A stretch of DNA of 64,000 nucleotides from Acidobacteriota bacterium. Lineage in GTDB: Bacteria; Acidobacteriota; Vicinamibacteria; Marinacidobacterales; SMYC01. Shown here piece after piece: positions 48,118 to 57,189 of the stretch (within the stretch, counting starts at the first letter, position 1; each line of letters begins with the position of its first letter). Under the pieces are notes generated by a model. The model did not search any database, was not told the DNA's origin, and saw nothing but the letters and a program-made list of their open reading frames with translations. The position numbers and the translations under genes are program-made. The stretch is from NCBI GenBank assembly GCA_004356105.1, contig SMYC01000180.1:1-64000 (forward strand). The letters run 5' to 3'.

Positions 48118-48441
48118 GTGCCTGCAGTGCCTGAAAAGGGTGACTCGGAACGCGCCGCACCCAAGGCGTCTCGCCGCCTGAAGGCTCTGAAGGGGCGCGT
48201 CGAGCAAGCGACCGCGCTCATAGAACAGCTTCGGGAGTCCAACTTCTCGCTGAAGAGCGAAGTCGCAGAGCTGAAGCGGCAGGTGGAGTCGCTCTCTCCT
48301 CGCGTTCCCCTTGCGGCCCCTTCGGAGGACACCGCAGAGCTTCAGGGCGAGCTTGCCGCGCTCCACGAAGAGCGCAAGAAAATCCGCACCAAGGTGGAGC
48401 GGCTTCTCGAGCGGATCGGAAAGCTCGAAGCGAGCCCTTGA
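48118..48441 (+). CDS. Coiled-coil protein, possible ZapB-like cell division factor
   Basis: Heptad coiled coil directly upstream of zapA. Confidence 0.55.
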   Translation: MPAVPEKGDSERAAPKASRRLKALKGRVEQATALIEQLRESNFSLKSEVAELKRQVESLSPRVPLAAPSEDTAELQGELAALHEERKKIRTKVERLLERIGKLEASP

Positions 48442-48475
48442 GCGAGCTGGCTCCGTCGCCTACAATACCGACCCT

Positions 48476-48805
48476 ATGAGCGATGGAAAGCAGCCGGATT
48501 TGAGTCTCGTTCCAGTGGTGATCATGGGACAGACCTACAAAGTACGTGCGGAAGAGAACGTTGCCTATATCGAGGAGCTCGCGCGCTTCGTGGATACGAA
48601 GATGGCGACGATCTCTGATGCTTCGAATCAGGCGGAGCCTCTAAAGGTCGCCATTCTCGCGGCGCTGAACATCGCTGATGAGTTTTTCAAGTCAGAGGAG
48701 AAGGCGCGCGATGCTGACGAGGTGCTTGCTCGCCACGCCTCGGCGCTAGCGAAAACGCTAGAAGAGGCTCTGCGAGAGCCGACAGAGACTTCTCCGGCGT
48801 TATAA
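48476..48805 (+). CDS. zapA: Cell division protein ZapA
   Basis: VPVVIMGQTYKVRAEENVAYIEELARFVDTKM...KVAILAALNIADEFFK. Confidence 0.88.
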   Translation: MSDGKQPDLSLVPVVIMGQTYKVRAEENVAYIEELARFVDTKMATISDASNQAEPLKVAILAALNIADEFFKSEEKARDADEVLARHASALAKTLEEALREPTETSPAL

Positions 48806-48806
48806 T
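48779..48806 (+). promoter_or_regulatory. Putative promoter of 6S RNA overlapping the zapA 3' end
   Basis: CCGACA - 16 nt - TATAAT; the -10 box spans the zapA stop codon. Confidence 0.55.
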
Positions 48807-48813
48807 TGAGCTT

Positions 48814-48990
48814 GAGTACCCTGCTTTGCGCGTGATGGGGAAAACTATTGAGCCAACGTCTATTTGAAGGGGAGACCCCCCCGGCGGATCGGAGCATGGC
48901 TCCTCGAGAGTTCGCGAAGGACGCAGGAAGGGTCACCCACCTTTGCAGGTGGTTCAAATAGATTCTCTCACACGGCAAAGCGGGGTCTTT
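48814..48990 (+). ncRNA. ssrS: 6S RNA
   Basis: Terminal helix ccctgctttgc.cgtg / cacggcaaagcgggg, second helix tctatttgaa / ttcaaataga, apical ggagcatggctcc, T-tract end, directly downstream of zapA. Confidence 0.83.
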
Positions 48991-49028
48991 TTTTTCAGGA
49001 TTCAGGATTCAGCATTCAGTCCCGTTCT

Positions 49029-50081
49029 ATGAAGCTTGCCGCGTTTGGGGAAGACGCTTTTCTTCGGGAGCTTCAGGATCGAGTTCCCCTTTCCGAGCAC
49101 GTCTCTATTGGGATTGGGGATGACGCGGCTGCGATTTCTGTGCCGGACGGTGAGCTCGTGCTTCTTACCGTTGATACGCTCGTTGAAGGCACGCACTTTT
49201 TATGGAAGACGACCCCGCCACGTTTTCTTGGACGAAAGGCCGTGGCGGTCAGCGCTAGTGATATCGCCGCGATGGGCGGGGTAGCGCTCGGAGTGCTTCT
49301 TTCTCTGAGTGTTTCCGGTGACCTCGAGGTGGAAACGTTACGCCAGATTGTTGACGGGGCCGCGGAGCGCTGTTCTGAGCTCGGGATGGCCCTCGTGGGC
49401 GGCAACCTGGCGCGCTCCGATGGGCGGGCGGTCGTTGACGTCACGGTTCTTGGTCATACCGAATCCGGCAAGACGCTCCGTCGCGGAGGCGCCCGCGCGG
49501 GAGACGCGATCTTCGTCTCGGGCAAGATTGGGGCGAGTGCCGTGGGTCTCTGGCTCTTGCAACAAGGCGCGGCTTTGTCACCCTCGGGAGGTGCCATCGT
49601 CCCGGACGCCTTGCGCGAGGGGCCGCTGCAGTTCGCCGAGCCATGTATTCGGGCGCATCTCGACCCGGAGCCGCGGCTCGCGCTGGGAAGAGAGCTCAGA
49701 GCGCGCGACCTTGCCACTGCCTGCATCGATGTGTCGGACGGGTTGAGTCTCGATTTGCATCGCTTATGCCGCGCGAGCGGCACCGGCGCGCGCATCGAAG
49801 AACAGGCGCTTCCTTTGGCGGCCAAAGCACTCGCATGGAAACGGGAGCATGGCCGCGACGCCGTCCAGGCCGCTCTCTCGGGCGGCGAGGATTACGAGCT
49901 CCTTTTCACCACGCGCGATACGTCCGCCATCGAAGCGTTTCGGGATACCTGCGACATTGCACTCACGCGGATCGGTGAAATGACGCCGGATGAAAACGCC
50001 GTCGAGCTCGTGCGGCGCGACGGATCGGTAGAGCCGTTGAGCGCGCGCGGTTGGGATCACTTTCAAGAAAGAAGGAGCTGA
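49029..50081 (+). CDS. thiL: Thiamine-monophosphate kinase
   Basis: GIGDDAAAI, TVDTLVEGTHF, GRKAVAVSASDIAAMGG, CIDVSDGLSLDL, LSGGEDYELLFT; start trimmed from 48864. Confidence 0.95.
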   Translation: MKLAAFGEDAFLRELQDRVPLSEHVSIGIGDDAAAISVPDGELVLLTVDTLVEGTHFLWKTTPPRFLGRKAVAVSASDIAAMGGVALGVLLSLSVSGDLEVETLRQIVDGAAERCSELGMALVGGNLARSDGRAVVDVTVLGHTESGKTLRRGGARAGDAIFVSGKIGASAVGLWLLQQGAALSPSGGAIVPDALREGPLQFAEPCIRAHLDPEPRLALGRELRARDLATACIDVSDGLSLDLHRLCRASGTGARIEEQALPLAAKALAWKREHGRDAVQAALSGGEDYELLFTTRDTSAIEAFRDTCDIALTRIGEMTPDENAVELVRRDGSVEPLSARGWDHFQERRS

Positions 50082-50083
50082 CC

Positions 50084-51367
50084 ATGGCGACGCGCAAGCT
50101 CGGCATGTGGATGGTGACCGCGCTCGTTGTCGGCAACATGATTGGCTCGGGCATCTTTCTTCTTCCTGCAGCGCTCGGGTCTTTTGGCGGTATCAGCCTC
50201 ATTGGTTGGATCGTCTCCGCCGGCGGCGCCACGCTTCTAGCACTCGTCTTCTCTCGACTCTCGCGCCTCGTCAAGAAATCGGGCGGCCCTTACGTCTATA
50301 CCCGTGAGGCATTCGGGGACTTCCCGGGATTTCTTGTGGCGTGGGGCTATTGGATCTCCATTTGGACGACCAATGCCGCGATTGCGGTGGCCTTCGTGAG
50401 CTACATGACGCTTTTCTGGGAGGCGCTCGGTGATAACGCCGTTCTCTCGGTCGGACTCGGTCTCGCGACCATTTGGGTGCTCACTTGGGTCAACGTTCTC
50501 GGCGTGCATACCGCGGGCGTCGTACAGCTCGTCACGACGGTGCTGAAGGTGCTCCCGCTCCTCGCGATCGCATTTTTTGGCTTATTTTATGTGGATGTTT
50601 CGAACTTCCAGCCTTTCAACGCGAGTGGCCAGTCTCCGTTCGCCGCCGTCACGGCCACGGTGGCCCTCACGGTTTGGGCTTTTCTTGGCCTCGAGTCCGG
50701 GACGACCCCGGCCGAGCACGTTCACGAGCCCGAAAAGACGATTCCGCGCGCGACCATCATCGGCACGCTAGGTACCGCCGTGATCTATATCCTTGGCACC
50801 GTTGCCGTAATGGGAACGATTGCGCCTGCCGATTTAGCGGGATCGAACGCGCCTTACGCGGAAGCCGCGCGCGTGATGTGGGGGTCGTGGGCGGGATATG
50901 CGGTGGGTGCGGGCGCGGTCGTCTCTTGCTTCGGCGCTTTAAACGGCTGGCTCCTGCTTCAAGGTCAGATACCTCTCGCTGCCGCGCGCGATGGCCTGTT
51001 TCCGAAAATGTTCGGGCGTATGTCGAAATATGACACCCCCGCTCATGGGCTCGTGTTCTCGAGCGTTCTCGCGAGCCTGCTGCTCATGATGAACTATTCC
51101 AAGAGCCTGATAGAGCAGTTCACGTTCATCATCTTGCTCGCGACGTTGAACACTCTCGTGCCTTACCTGTTCTGCTCGCTCGCCGAGCTCATGCTCCGCC
51201 GCAAGCTCTCCTACGCGTCGATCGTTTCGTTGCTCGCCTTCGCCTTTTCGCTATGGGCGATTGCCGGGGCGGGCCAGGAAATCGTGTATTGGGGCTTTTT
51301 GCTCTTGATGCTCGGCGTGCCCGTCTATGTCTGGATTCACCGCGACAGGTCGGGCGCCTTGCAGTGA
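50084..51367 (+). CDS. APC family amino acid permease (basic amino acid/antiporter-like)
   Basis: VVGNMIGSGIFLLPAALGSFGGISLIGWIVSAGGA, FLGLESGTTPAEHVHEPEKTIPRATIIGT. Confidence 0.92.
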   Translation: MATRKLGMWMVTALVVGNMIGSGIFLLPAALGSFGGISLIGWIVSAGGATLLALVFSRLSRLVKKSGGPYVYTREAFGDFPGFLVAWGYWISIWTTNAAIAVAFVSYMTLFWEALGDNAVLSVGLGLATIWVLTWVNVLGVHTAGVVQLVTTVLKVLPLLAIAFFGLFYVDVSNFQPFNASGQSPFAAVTATVALTVWAFLGLESGTTPAEHVHEPEKTIPRATIIGTLGTAVIYILGTVAVMGTIAPADLAGSNAPYAEAARVMWGSWAGYAVGAGAVVSCFGALNGWLLLQGQIPLAAARDGLFPKMFGRMSKYDTPAHGLVFSSVLASLLLMMNYSKSLIEQFTFIILLATLNTLVPYLFCSLAELMLRRKLSYASIVSLLAFAFSLWAIAGAGQEIVYWGFLLLMLGVPVYVWIHRDRSGALQ

Positions 51368-52797
51368 AAATCCGAGCTTTGCTGGAACTGGTGGCCGAGC
51401 TGCAAGATCGTTGCTTCGTCGAAATGCCGTCCGACGAGCTGGACGCCCACCGGTAGACCGTTCTCGCTGAACCCCGCGGGAAAGCTCAATGCCGGGGCGC
51501 CGATGAGGTTGGCGGTGATCGTGAAGATGTCCATGAGATACATCGAGAGCGGGTCGTCGACTTTGTCGCCAATCGGAAAGGCGGGGGTCGGCGTGGTCGG
51601 CATGAGAACGGCGTCGACGCGCTCGAAAGCGTTCTCGAAGTCCTTCGCGATCAAGCTCCGTACCCGCTGTGCCTTCTGGTAATACGCGTCGTAATAGCCC
51701 GCGGAGAGAACGAAGGTACCGAGGAGGATGCGGCGTTTGACCTCGGGCCCGAACCCTTCCGCTCGGGTCTCGGCCATCATCTCGCGAAGGGCTTTGGTAG
51801 CACCGTTGCGCAGTCCGTAGCGCACGCCTTCATAGCGCGCGAGGTTGGAGCTCGCTTCGGCTGTCGCGAGCAAATAGTAACAAGCGACCGCGTGCTCGGT
51901 GGAGGGGAGCTCGATGGCTTCGGTCTCTACACCGAGGGATTCGAAAAGCCGTACGGCGTCGTCAAAGCTGGCCCGGACGCTGTCATCGATACCTTCACCC
52001 GTCGCGGACTTCGGGATCCCCAGGCGGAGCTTGGCGACGTCCGCGTCGAGCTCTCGCGAGTAGCTCGGCACCGGGCGGGTGGCGCAGGTGGCGTCTTTCG
52101 GGTCGTCCCCCGCGAGCGTTTCGAGAAGAAGAGCGGCATCCTCGACCGTTTGGCACATGGGTCCGATCTGGTCGAGCGAGGAGGCAAAAGCCACCAAACC
52201 GTAGCGTGACACGCGCCCATAAGTCGGCTTGAGGCCGACAACGCCGCAGAGCGCGGCCGGCTGGCGGATAGACCCCCCTGTATCGGTTCCGAGCGCGGCA
52301 GGGGCAAGACGGGCCGCCACGGCGGCTGCAGAGCCGCCGCTCGAGCCTCCAGGGACACGATCGATATTCCACGGATTCTTCGTCGTCTGGAAAGCGGAGT
52401 TCTCCGTCGATGAGCCCATCGCAAACTCGTCCATATTGGTCTTTCCGAGCACGACCGCGCCAGCGGCATGGAGACGTTCGATGACGGTGGCGTCATAGAC
52501 GGGGACGTAATGCTCGAGAATGCGCGAACCACAGGTGCAGCGGCTTCCCGCGACGGAGATGATGTCCTTGACGGCGATGGGAACGCCGTGGAGCGGGCCG
52601 CGTTTGGTCTCGTCGAGCGCGTCGAGTGCCTGTGCCCGCTCGGTGGCCACGGCGGTCATGGGCTCGAGGAACGCGCCGAGTGACGGATCGATGCTCTCGA
52701 TGCGCTCGGTAAAAGCTCGGGTGGTCTCTGCTGCGGAGAGCTCGCCGGCGCGAAGCTTTTGCGAGAGGGAAGTGACGGTCTCTTGCCAAAGCGTCAA
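51337..52797 (-). CDS. gatA: Asp-tRNA(Asn)/Glu-tRNA(Gln) amidotransferase subunit A
   Basis: GVPIAVKDIISVAGSRCTCGSRIL, GGSSGGSAAAVAARLAPAALGTDTGGSIRQPAALCGVVGLKPTYGRVSRYG. Confidence 0.96.
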   Translation of the reverse strand: MTLWQETVTSLSQKLRAGELSAAETTRAFTERIESIDPSLGAFLEPMTAVATERAQALDALDETKRGPLHGVPIAVKDIISVAGSRCTCGSRILEHYVPVYDATVIERLHAAGAVVLGKTNMDEFAMGSSTENSAFQTTKNPWNIDRVPGGSSGGSAAAVAARLAPAALGTDTGGSIRQPAALCGVVGLKPTYGRVSRYGLVAFASSLDQIGPMCQTVEDAALLLETLAGDDPKDATCATRPVPSYSRELDADVAKLRLGIPKSATGEGIDDSVRASFDDAVRLFESLGVETEAIELPSTEHAVACYYLLATAEASSNLARYEGVRYGLRNGATKALREMMAETRAEGFGPEVKRRILLGTFVLSAGYYDAYYQKAQRVRSLIAKDFENAFERVDAVLMPTTPTPAFPIGDKVDDPLSMYLMDIFTITANLIGAPALSFPAGFSENGLPVGVQLVGRHFDEATILQLGHQFQQSSDFHCKAPDLSR

Positions 52798-53099
52798 GGC
52801 AGCACCTTGGGCACTTTGAACAAGCCGTCGCTCGCGTCGGGCGCTTGGTCGAGAACGGCCTTTCGGTCGAGGCTCTCTCTCGGGCGGTCGTCGCGCAGTC
52901 GGCTCCCACCTTCGAGCCCCGCTTCGAGAAGCGCGTGCGACGTCGGCTCGACCCCGACCGTGTTGAGCGCTTGGATGCGCTCGGCGTAGCCCAGGAATGC
53001 CTCGAGCTGTCCTCGAAAGCTCGCGCGCTCGTCGTCCGAGAGAGCTAGATGCGCGAGCTCGGCGAGCTGTCGCACTTCCCGATCGTCGAGCTTGTCCAT
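52794..53099 (-). CDS. gatC: Asp-tRNA(Asn)/Glu-tRNA(Gln) amidotransferase subunit C
   Basis: VRQLAELAHLALSDDERASFRGQLEAFLGYAERIQALNTVGVEPTSHA. Confidence 0.93.
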   Translation of the reverse strand: MDKLDDREVRQLAELAHLALSDDERASFRGQLEAFLGYAERIQALNTVGVEPTSHALLEAGLEGGSRLRDDRPRESLDRKAVLDQAPDASDGLFKVPKVLP

Positions 53100-53135
53100 A
53101 CTTACTCCTGTGGAGCGCTAGTATATACTTTCGCC

Positions 53136-54140
53136 ATGACTTCGGAGACGGAGACGCGCACGCCGGCCACCCACGCGTCGAAACCCGTGACCATAGCTGA
53201 GATCTCTCTCGTCATCCCGGTCTATAACGAAGAGGGGAACTTACCGAATCTCTATCGCGAGATTACCGAAGTGCTCGAGCCCTATGGGCGCGCTTACGAG
53301 ATCGTGTTCATCGACGACGGCAGCACGGATGCGAGCTTTGCGCTCTTGAGCGCGCTCCATCATCAGGATTCCCGAGTAAGGGTCATCCGTTTCCGGAAGA
53401 ATTTCGGGCAAACAGCGGCTCTCGCCGCCGGTTTTGCCGAAGCGCGCGCGCCGGTCATCGTGACGCTCGACGCGGATTTGCAGAACGAGCCCGCGGACAT
53501 CCCTCGTTTGGTCGAGAGGCTCGATGCAGGCTTCGATATGGTGTGCGGTTGGCGGAAGGATCGGAAAGACCCGTTCCTGTCACGCATCCTTCCATCGACG
53601 ATCGCCAATTGGTTGATCTCGGTCACGACGGGAGTGCATCTGCACGACTACGGCTGCACGCTCAAAGCGTTCCGCGCGGACGTCGTCAAGAATCTTCAAC
53701 TTTATGGCGAGATGCACCGCTTCATTCCGGCCGTTGCGAGCAGCATCGGCGTCTCGATCGACGAAGTCGTCGTCGGCCACCGCGCGCGAAGCCAGGGGGA
53801 GTCGAAATATGGCATCTCCCGAACTTTCCGCGTGGTTCTCGACCTCATGACCGTCAAGTTCCTTCTGAGCTATTCGAGCCGCCCCCTCCAAATCTTCGGC
53901 ACCGCAGGCTTTCTGATGGGCCTCGTGGGTACGTCCGTCGGGGCTTATTTGACCTGGGTCAAGTTCGGGCTGGGAGAGCCGATTGGTGGACGCCCGCTCT
54001 TGTTGCTGGCGAGCTTGCTGATGCTGAGCGGCCTGCAACTCGTGAGCCTGGGATTGGTCGGGGAGCTTCTGGTCAGACTGAATCAAGAAAGCCGCACGCG
54101 CCCACCCTATGCCATCCGCGAGATCCTCGGCGGTGATTGA
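53136..54140 (+). CDS. Glycosyltransferase family 2 (GtrB/DPM1-like with C-terminal TM)
   Basis: SLVIPVYNEEGNLPNLYREI, VFIDDGSTDAS, VTLDADLQNEPADIP, QGESKYGISRTFRVVLDLMTVKFL. Confidence 0.94.
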   Translation: MTSETETRTPATHASKPVTIAEISLVIPVYNEEGNLPNLYREITEVLEPYGRAYEIVFIDDGSTDASFALLSALHHQDSRVRVIRFRKNFGQTAALAAGFAEARAPVIVTLDADLQNEPADIPRLVERLDAGFDMVCGWRKDRKDPFLSRILPSTIANWLISVTTGVHLHDYGCTLKAFRADVVKNLQLYGEMHRFIPAVASSIGVSIDEVVVGHRARSQGESKYGISRTFRVVLDLMTVKFLLSYSSRPLQIFGTAGFLMGLVGTSVGAYLTWVKFGLGEPIGGRPLLLLASLLMLSGLQLVSLGLVGELLVRLNQESRTRPPYAIREILGGD

Positions 54141-54238
54141 CCGGTCGACATCTTCTAGACCGTAGGAGCAAGCAAATCGTGGTCGTCGCCAAGTCGGGGC
54201 CGACCGGCAAGTTAGTTATCATGCCTCTCAGTATATGA
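54137..54238 (+). pseudogene. Possible toxin C-terminal stub (TTG-start frame) coupled to YgiT
   Basis: Frame LTGRHLLDRRSKQIVVVAKSGPTGKLVIMPLSI* ends in ATGA overlap with the YgiT start. Confidence 0.35.
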
Positions 54239-54498
54239 AGAATAGCAGGAAGTCCTCGTCGCTCACCTGCGATCTGTGCGCCGGGCGCGGAGTCAAAATC
54301 CGTTACGTCACTCGAAGCTACGGGAAGGGTGCCAAACTGCTGCTGATCGAGAACGCCCCAGTCGTCAGCTGCCCCAATTGTGGTGAGAGCTATGTCACTG
54401 CGGAAACACTTCATGAGCTCGAGCGCATCAAGACGCATCGACGTTCCTTAGCAAAGAAAAAAAACATCCCTATCGCAAGTTTCCCAAGATCTGCTTGA
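54235..54498 (+). CDS. YgiT/MqsA-type zinc finger protein (antitoxin-like)
   Basis: TCDLCAGRGVKIRYVTRSYGKGAKLLLIENAPVVSCPNCGESYVTAETLHELERI. Confidence 0.85.
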   Translation: MKNSRKSSSLTCDLCAGRGVKIRYVTRSYGKGAKLLLIENAPVVSCPNCGESYVTAETLHELERIKTHRRSLAKKKNIPIASFPRSA

Positions 54499-54601
54499 AT
54501 CAAACCGGTCTAGAACCAAGCGTCACTTTCGCCGTCATCGTCGCTCCAAGCTGTTTTCATGTCGGTCATTGACTTACTAAGCCAGTGACCTATAGTGGAG
54601 A

Positions 54602-54895
54602 GTGCGGTTCGAATGGGACCCGAAGAAGGACAGGGCCAATTGGGAGAAACATGGTCTCTCTTTCCATGAAGTCAAGGAGCTTTTCGCGAACGGTTCTGAC
54701 TTTCTCGAAATCTACGATGAGGAGCACTCAGACGAGGAGGATCGCTTCATCGCGATCGGTCTGATCCGTGTTGGAGTTGTCGCCGTGGTCTATACAGAAC
54801 CTCAGGACGACGTCGTGCGCATCGTGAGTGCGCGGAATGCCACGAAGCGGGAAGTCGTGCTGTTCCGAAGGTTCTATGGGGGTATTCATGAGTGA
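54602..54895 (+). CDS. brnT: BrnT family toxin, GTG start
   Basis: FEWDPKKDRANWEKHGLSFHEVKELFANGSDFLEIYDEEHSDEEDRFIAIGLIRVGVVAVVYTE...RIVSARNATKRE. Confidence 0.9.
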   Translation: MRFEWDPKKDRANWEKHGLSFHEVKELFANGSDFLEIYDEEHSDEEDRFIAIGLIRVGVVAVVYTEPQDDVVRIVSARNATKREVVLFRRFYGGIHE

Positions 54896-55181
54896 CGATA
54901 TTCGCGAACTGACCGAGGAGGATTTCGCACGCTCTATTCCGCGAAAACAACGCGACCGCATCATGCGGGGGCGGATTGATCCAGAAAAAGACATCGTCGC
55001 CCTGCGGCGTTTCGCCGGTTTGACGCAGGAAGAGTTCGCAGAAGCATTGGGCATCAGCGTCCACACCTTGCGCAATTGGGAGCAGGGCCGGCGAAGTCCC
55101 GAGGGACCCGCACTAGCACTCCTGCGCATAGTGGCGCGTCACCCACGAGTGTTACGCGAGAATTTGGCTGCGTCAGCCTGA
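54888..55181 (+). CDS. XRE-type helix-turn-helix antitoxin
   Basis: IVALRRFAGLTQEEFAEALGISVHTLRNWEQGRRSPEGPALALLRIVARHP; 8-nt overlap with the toxin. Confidence 0.88.
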   Translation: MSDDIRELTEEDFARSIPRKQRDRIMRGRIDPEKDIVALRRFAGLTQEEFAEALGISVHTLRNWEQGRRSPEGPALALLRIVARHPRVLRENLAASA

Positions 55182-55308
55182 CAGGCGGCGCTAGCCGAAC
55201 GGTTGGACCGAGCCTAAGACCTGGGGCAAGCTCGGGCTGGGCGCATTTGGGCCATCACGCCGGTCTCGGTCCTGTCCGCCCACACACCTGCCCGCCGGAA
55301 GAACCGCG

Positions 55309-55325
55309 GGGGATTTTAAGTCCTC
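55309..55325. repeat. tRNA anticodon-arm-like direct repeat, left copy (GGGGATTTTAAGTCCTC)
   Basis: 16/17 identical to 59898-59914; the reverse complement is a tRNA-Leu(UAA)-like anticodon arm. Confidence 0.6.
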
Positions 55326-55429
55326 GGAGGGGGCAGGACTATAGGGTTCCATCCGGCCCTCTTGCCCTGAAACCAAGCAGTTACAAGGAAACGATGGCCG
55401 GGATTGTGACCCCTTGATCCCGGTAGTGG

Positions 55430-55700
55430 TTCGAAGGTATTCTCGGCCTCTACCGCGCGCATCGCGTCGTTGATCGCCTGGCCGATGTTCCTACTTTCGG
55501 AGAGCTGAATGAGCGAGGAAAAGCGTGTATTCTCGGGCAGGTAGAGCACTCCCGCCCTGGCCCGCCGGACCGATCTTGCGACGGCCCGTGCTCTTCCCCT
55601 CGAGTTGCCGCGCTGCAGCTAGCTTGAAATTTGCTGTCGGCGTAACGTAGGAAGATCAGTCCGAGGACTGGGACGGAATACTCAGAGGACTTGCTTGCTG
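55430..55700 (-). pseudogene. Degraded N-terminal fragment of type I restriction-modification methyltransferase HsdM
   Basis: Three frames on the minus strand: KSSEYSVPVLGLIFLRYADSKFQA, then [16 protein letters not shown], then [37 protein letters not shown]. Confidence 0.82.
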
Positions 55701-55839
55701 TCCCGCGAGAATTCTATCGCTTCACCGGAATGCCCGCGGGCACTAGTTTTTTGGAATAACGGGTGCCACCACACAGTTGCGGTTCAACTTATCTCTGTAT
55801 TTTTCAATTGATCCAAGACCGCGCTTGATCGTGACGGGC

Positions 55840-57189
55840 TCACTTTCGAGCTCGCGCCGGCTTCGTTTTGGCTGCGGGTTCCGGCGCACCTACTGAATCA
55901 AGCAGGCTGGCCTGGCGAACGGAGTAGCGTACTGGCTTCTTGCTCTTCTCCAATTCGCGTTCATCGACCAGTCGCTTCAACCATTCCTCGGCCTGCCGCT
56001 GCGTCACCGCCATATCCTTGGCAACCTCGGCCGCCTTTTTGGGTTCTCGCACGACGCGATGGATCACGGAGCGCACTGTTTTGAACAGTTCGTCAGCAGC
56101 ATCAAGCGTCAGTGGGTCAGCCGGGTTTGTGGCACTAGATGCGGGCTCCGACGAGGCCACGGCCGGTTCCTCTGGATCCGGTTCTTTGTCTTGCCTCTGA
56201 GGAACGAATGAGAGCTTCTTCTGCTCCAGCGAGGGCGACGACGTGGGGACTGAGGCGGAGAGCGCTACGTTGAGACCATCCGTATCTCCCGGATTCGGCC
56301 AAGGCAGAGCCCCTTTTTTCCTCAGTGCCTCGAGACCGTTGGTTGTTTCGCCGGTCGAGCGCACATAGACGGGCACTAGGTGCAGTTTCTCCAGTTGCTC
56401 TGTCGCACCGGCCCACGTGCCGCCTTTGTCCTGGTCCGTGCTCACGACAAGCGCAGCATCAGACAACGCATAAATAACTTTGTTCCTCTGCATCGCGTGG
56501 CCCACGTTGAAGCCCGCCTTCGGGTCGTAGGGCGAGATCAACACGAGCTGTCCTTGCAGTAACAAATTCCGGTGCTCGCGGGTCATGGCAGTCCTTTCGA
56601 GGCTGTCCGCCAGCACTCCGATGACTTTGCCGCCCGCCTCTAGGGCTCCTCGCATAGCCGCCTGGTCGATGCCCCTGGCGCCCCCGGAAACCAGGGTTCG
56701 CCTGCCAAGCGCCGCGATGCGGCCAATCTCTTGGGTATACTCGATCAGCGCGTCATCCACGTTGCGCGAGCCAACAACTGCGAGACCGCCGCTATCGAGG
56801 ACCTGCCTCTCACCACAGCCGTACAGCAACGCCGGCGAGTCCTCCTTCAGGCGCGCCCTCAGCCGTGGTGGGTATGCCGCGTCGGCCCGGCTCACCACCC
56901 AGATCGCCCTTGCCTGCCAGTGTTCGACGGCCTGGCTCAAGAGGAACCCTCTTGCAAGCAGGCGCTCGAGCCGGTCCTTACGGATGATGCGGTCGCAGTC
57001 TCCGAGGAGCGGATTCGCTGCCGGCGTCACAAGATCGGCCGGCTGCGCCCCCACCTGTCGGAGGTGCATAGCGAGCTTCTTGTACTCCCCGGATGTAAGG
57101 AGGTCGACCCGATTCTTGGGGCGGCCAGCGATCAGCGGAGCTGTCAGCAGTAGGATCGCGTTGGTGTTCGCGGAAAGCATGTCGCTCAT
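55840..57189 (-). CDS. DprA/Smf-like (SLOG superfamily) protein with C-terminal winged-helix region
   Basis: [64 protein letters not shown]; start trimmed to [14 protein letters not shown] overlap with the upstream gene. Confidence 0.9.
   Translation of the reverse strand: MSDMLSANTNAILLLTAPLIAGRPKNRVDLLTSGEYKKLAMHLRQVGAQPADLVTPAANPLLGDCDRIIRKDRLERLLARGFLLSQAVEHWQARAIWVVSRADAAYPPRLRARLKEDSPALLYGCGERQVLDSGGLAVVGSRNVDDALIEYTQEIGRIAALGRRTLVSGGARGIDQAAMRGALEAGGKVIGVLADSLERTAMTREHRNLLLQGQLVLISPYDPKAGFNVGHAMQRNKVIYALSDAALVVSTDQDKGGTWAGATEQLEKLHLVPVYVRSTGETTNGLEALRKKGALPWPNPGDTDGLNVALSASVPTSSPSLEQKKLSFVPQRQDKEPDPEEPAVASSEPASSATNPADPLTLDAADELFKTVRSVIHRVVREPKKAAEVAKDMAVTQRQAEEWLKRLVDERELEKSKKPVRYSVRQASLLDSVGAPEPAAKTKPARARK

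Noticed and set aside
48864-49028. N-terminal extension of the thiL ORF
   Set aside because: Overlaps the 6S RNA and a gattcaggattcagcattcag repeat; ThiL starts naturally at 49029.
51337-53099. gatCA without gatB as an incomplete amidotransferase
   Set aside because: gatB is often unlinked; absence from a 64-kb window is not informative.
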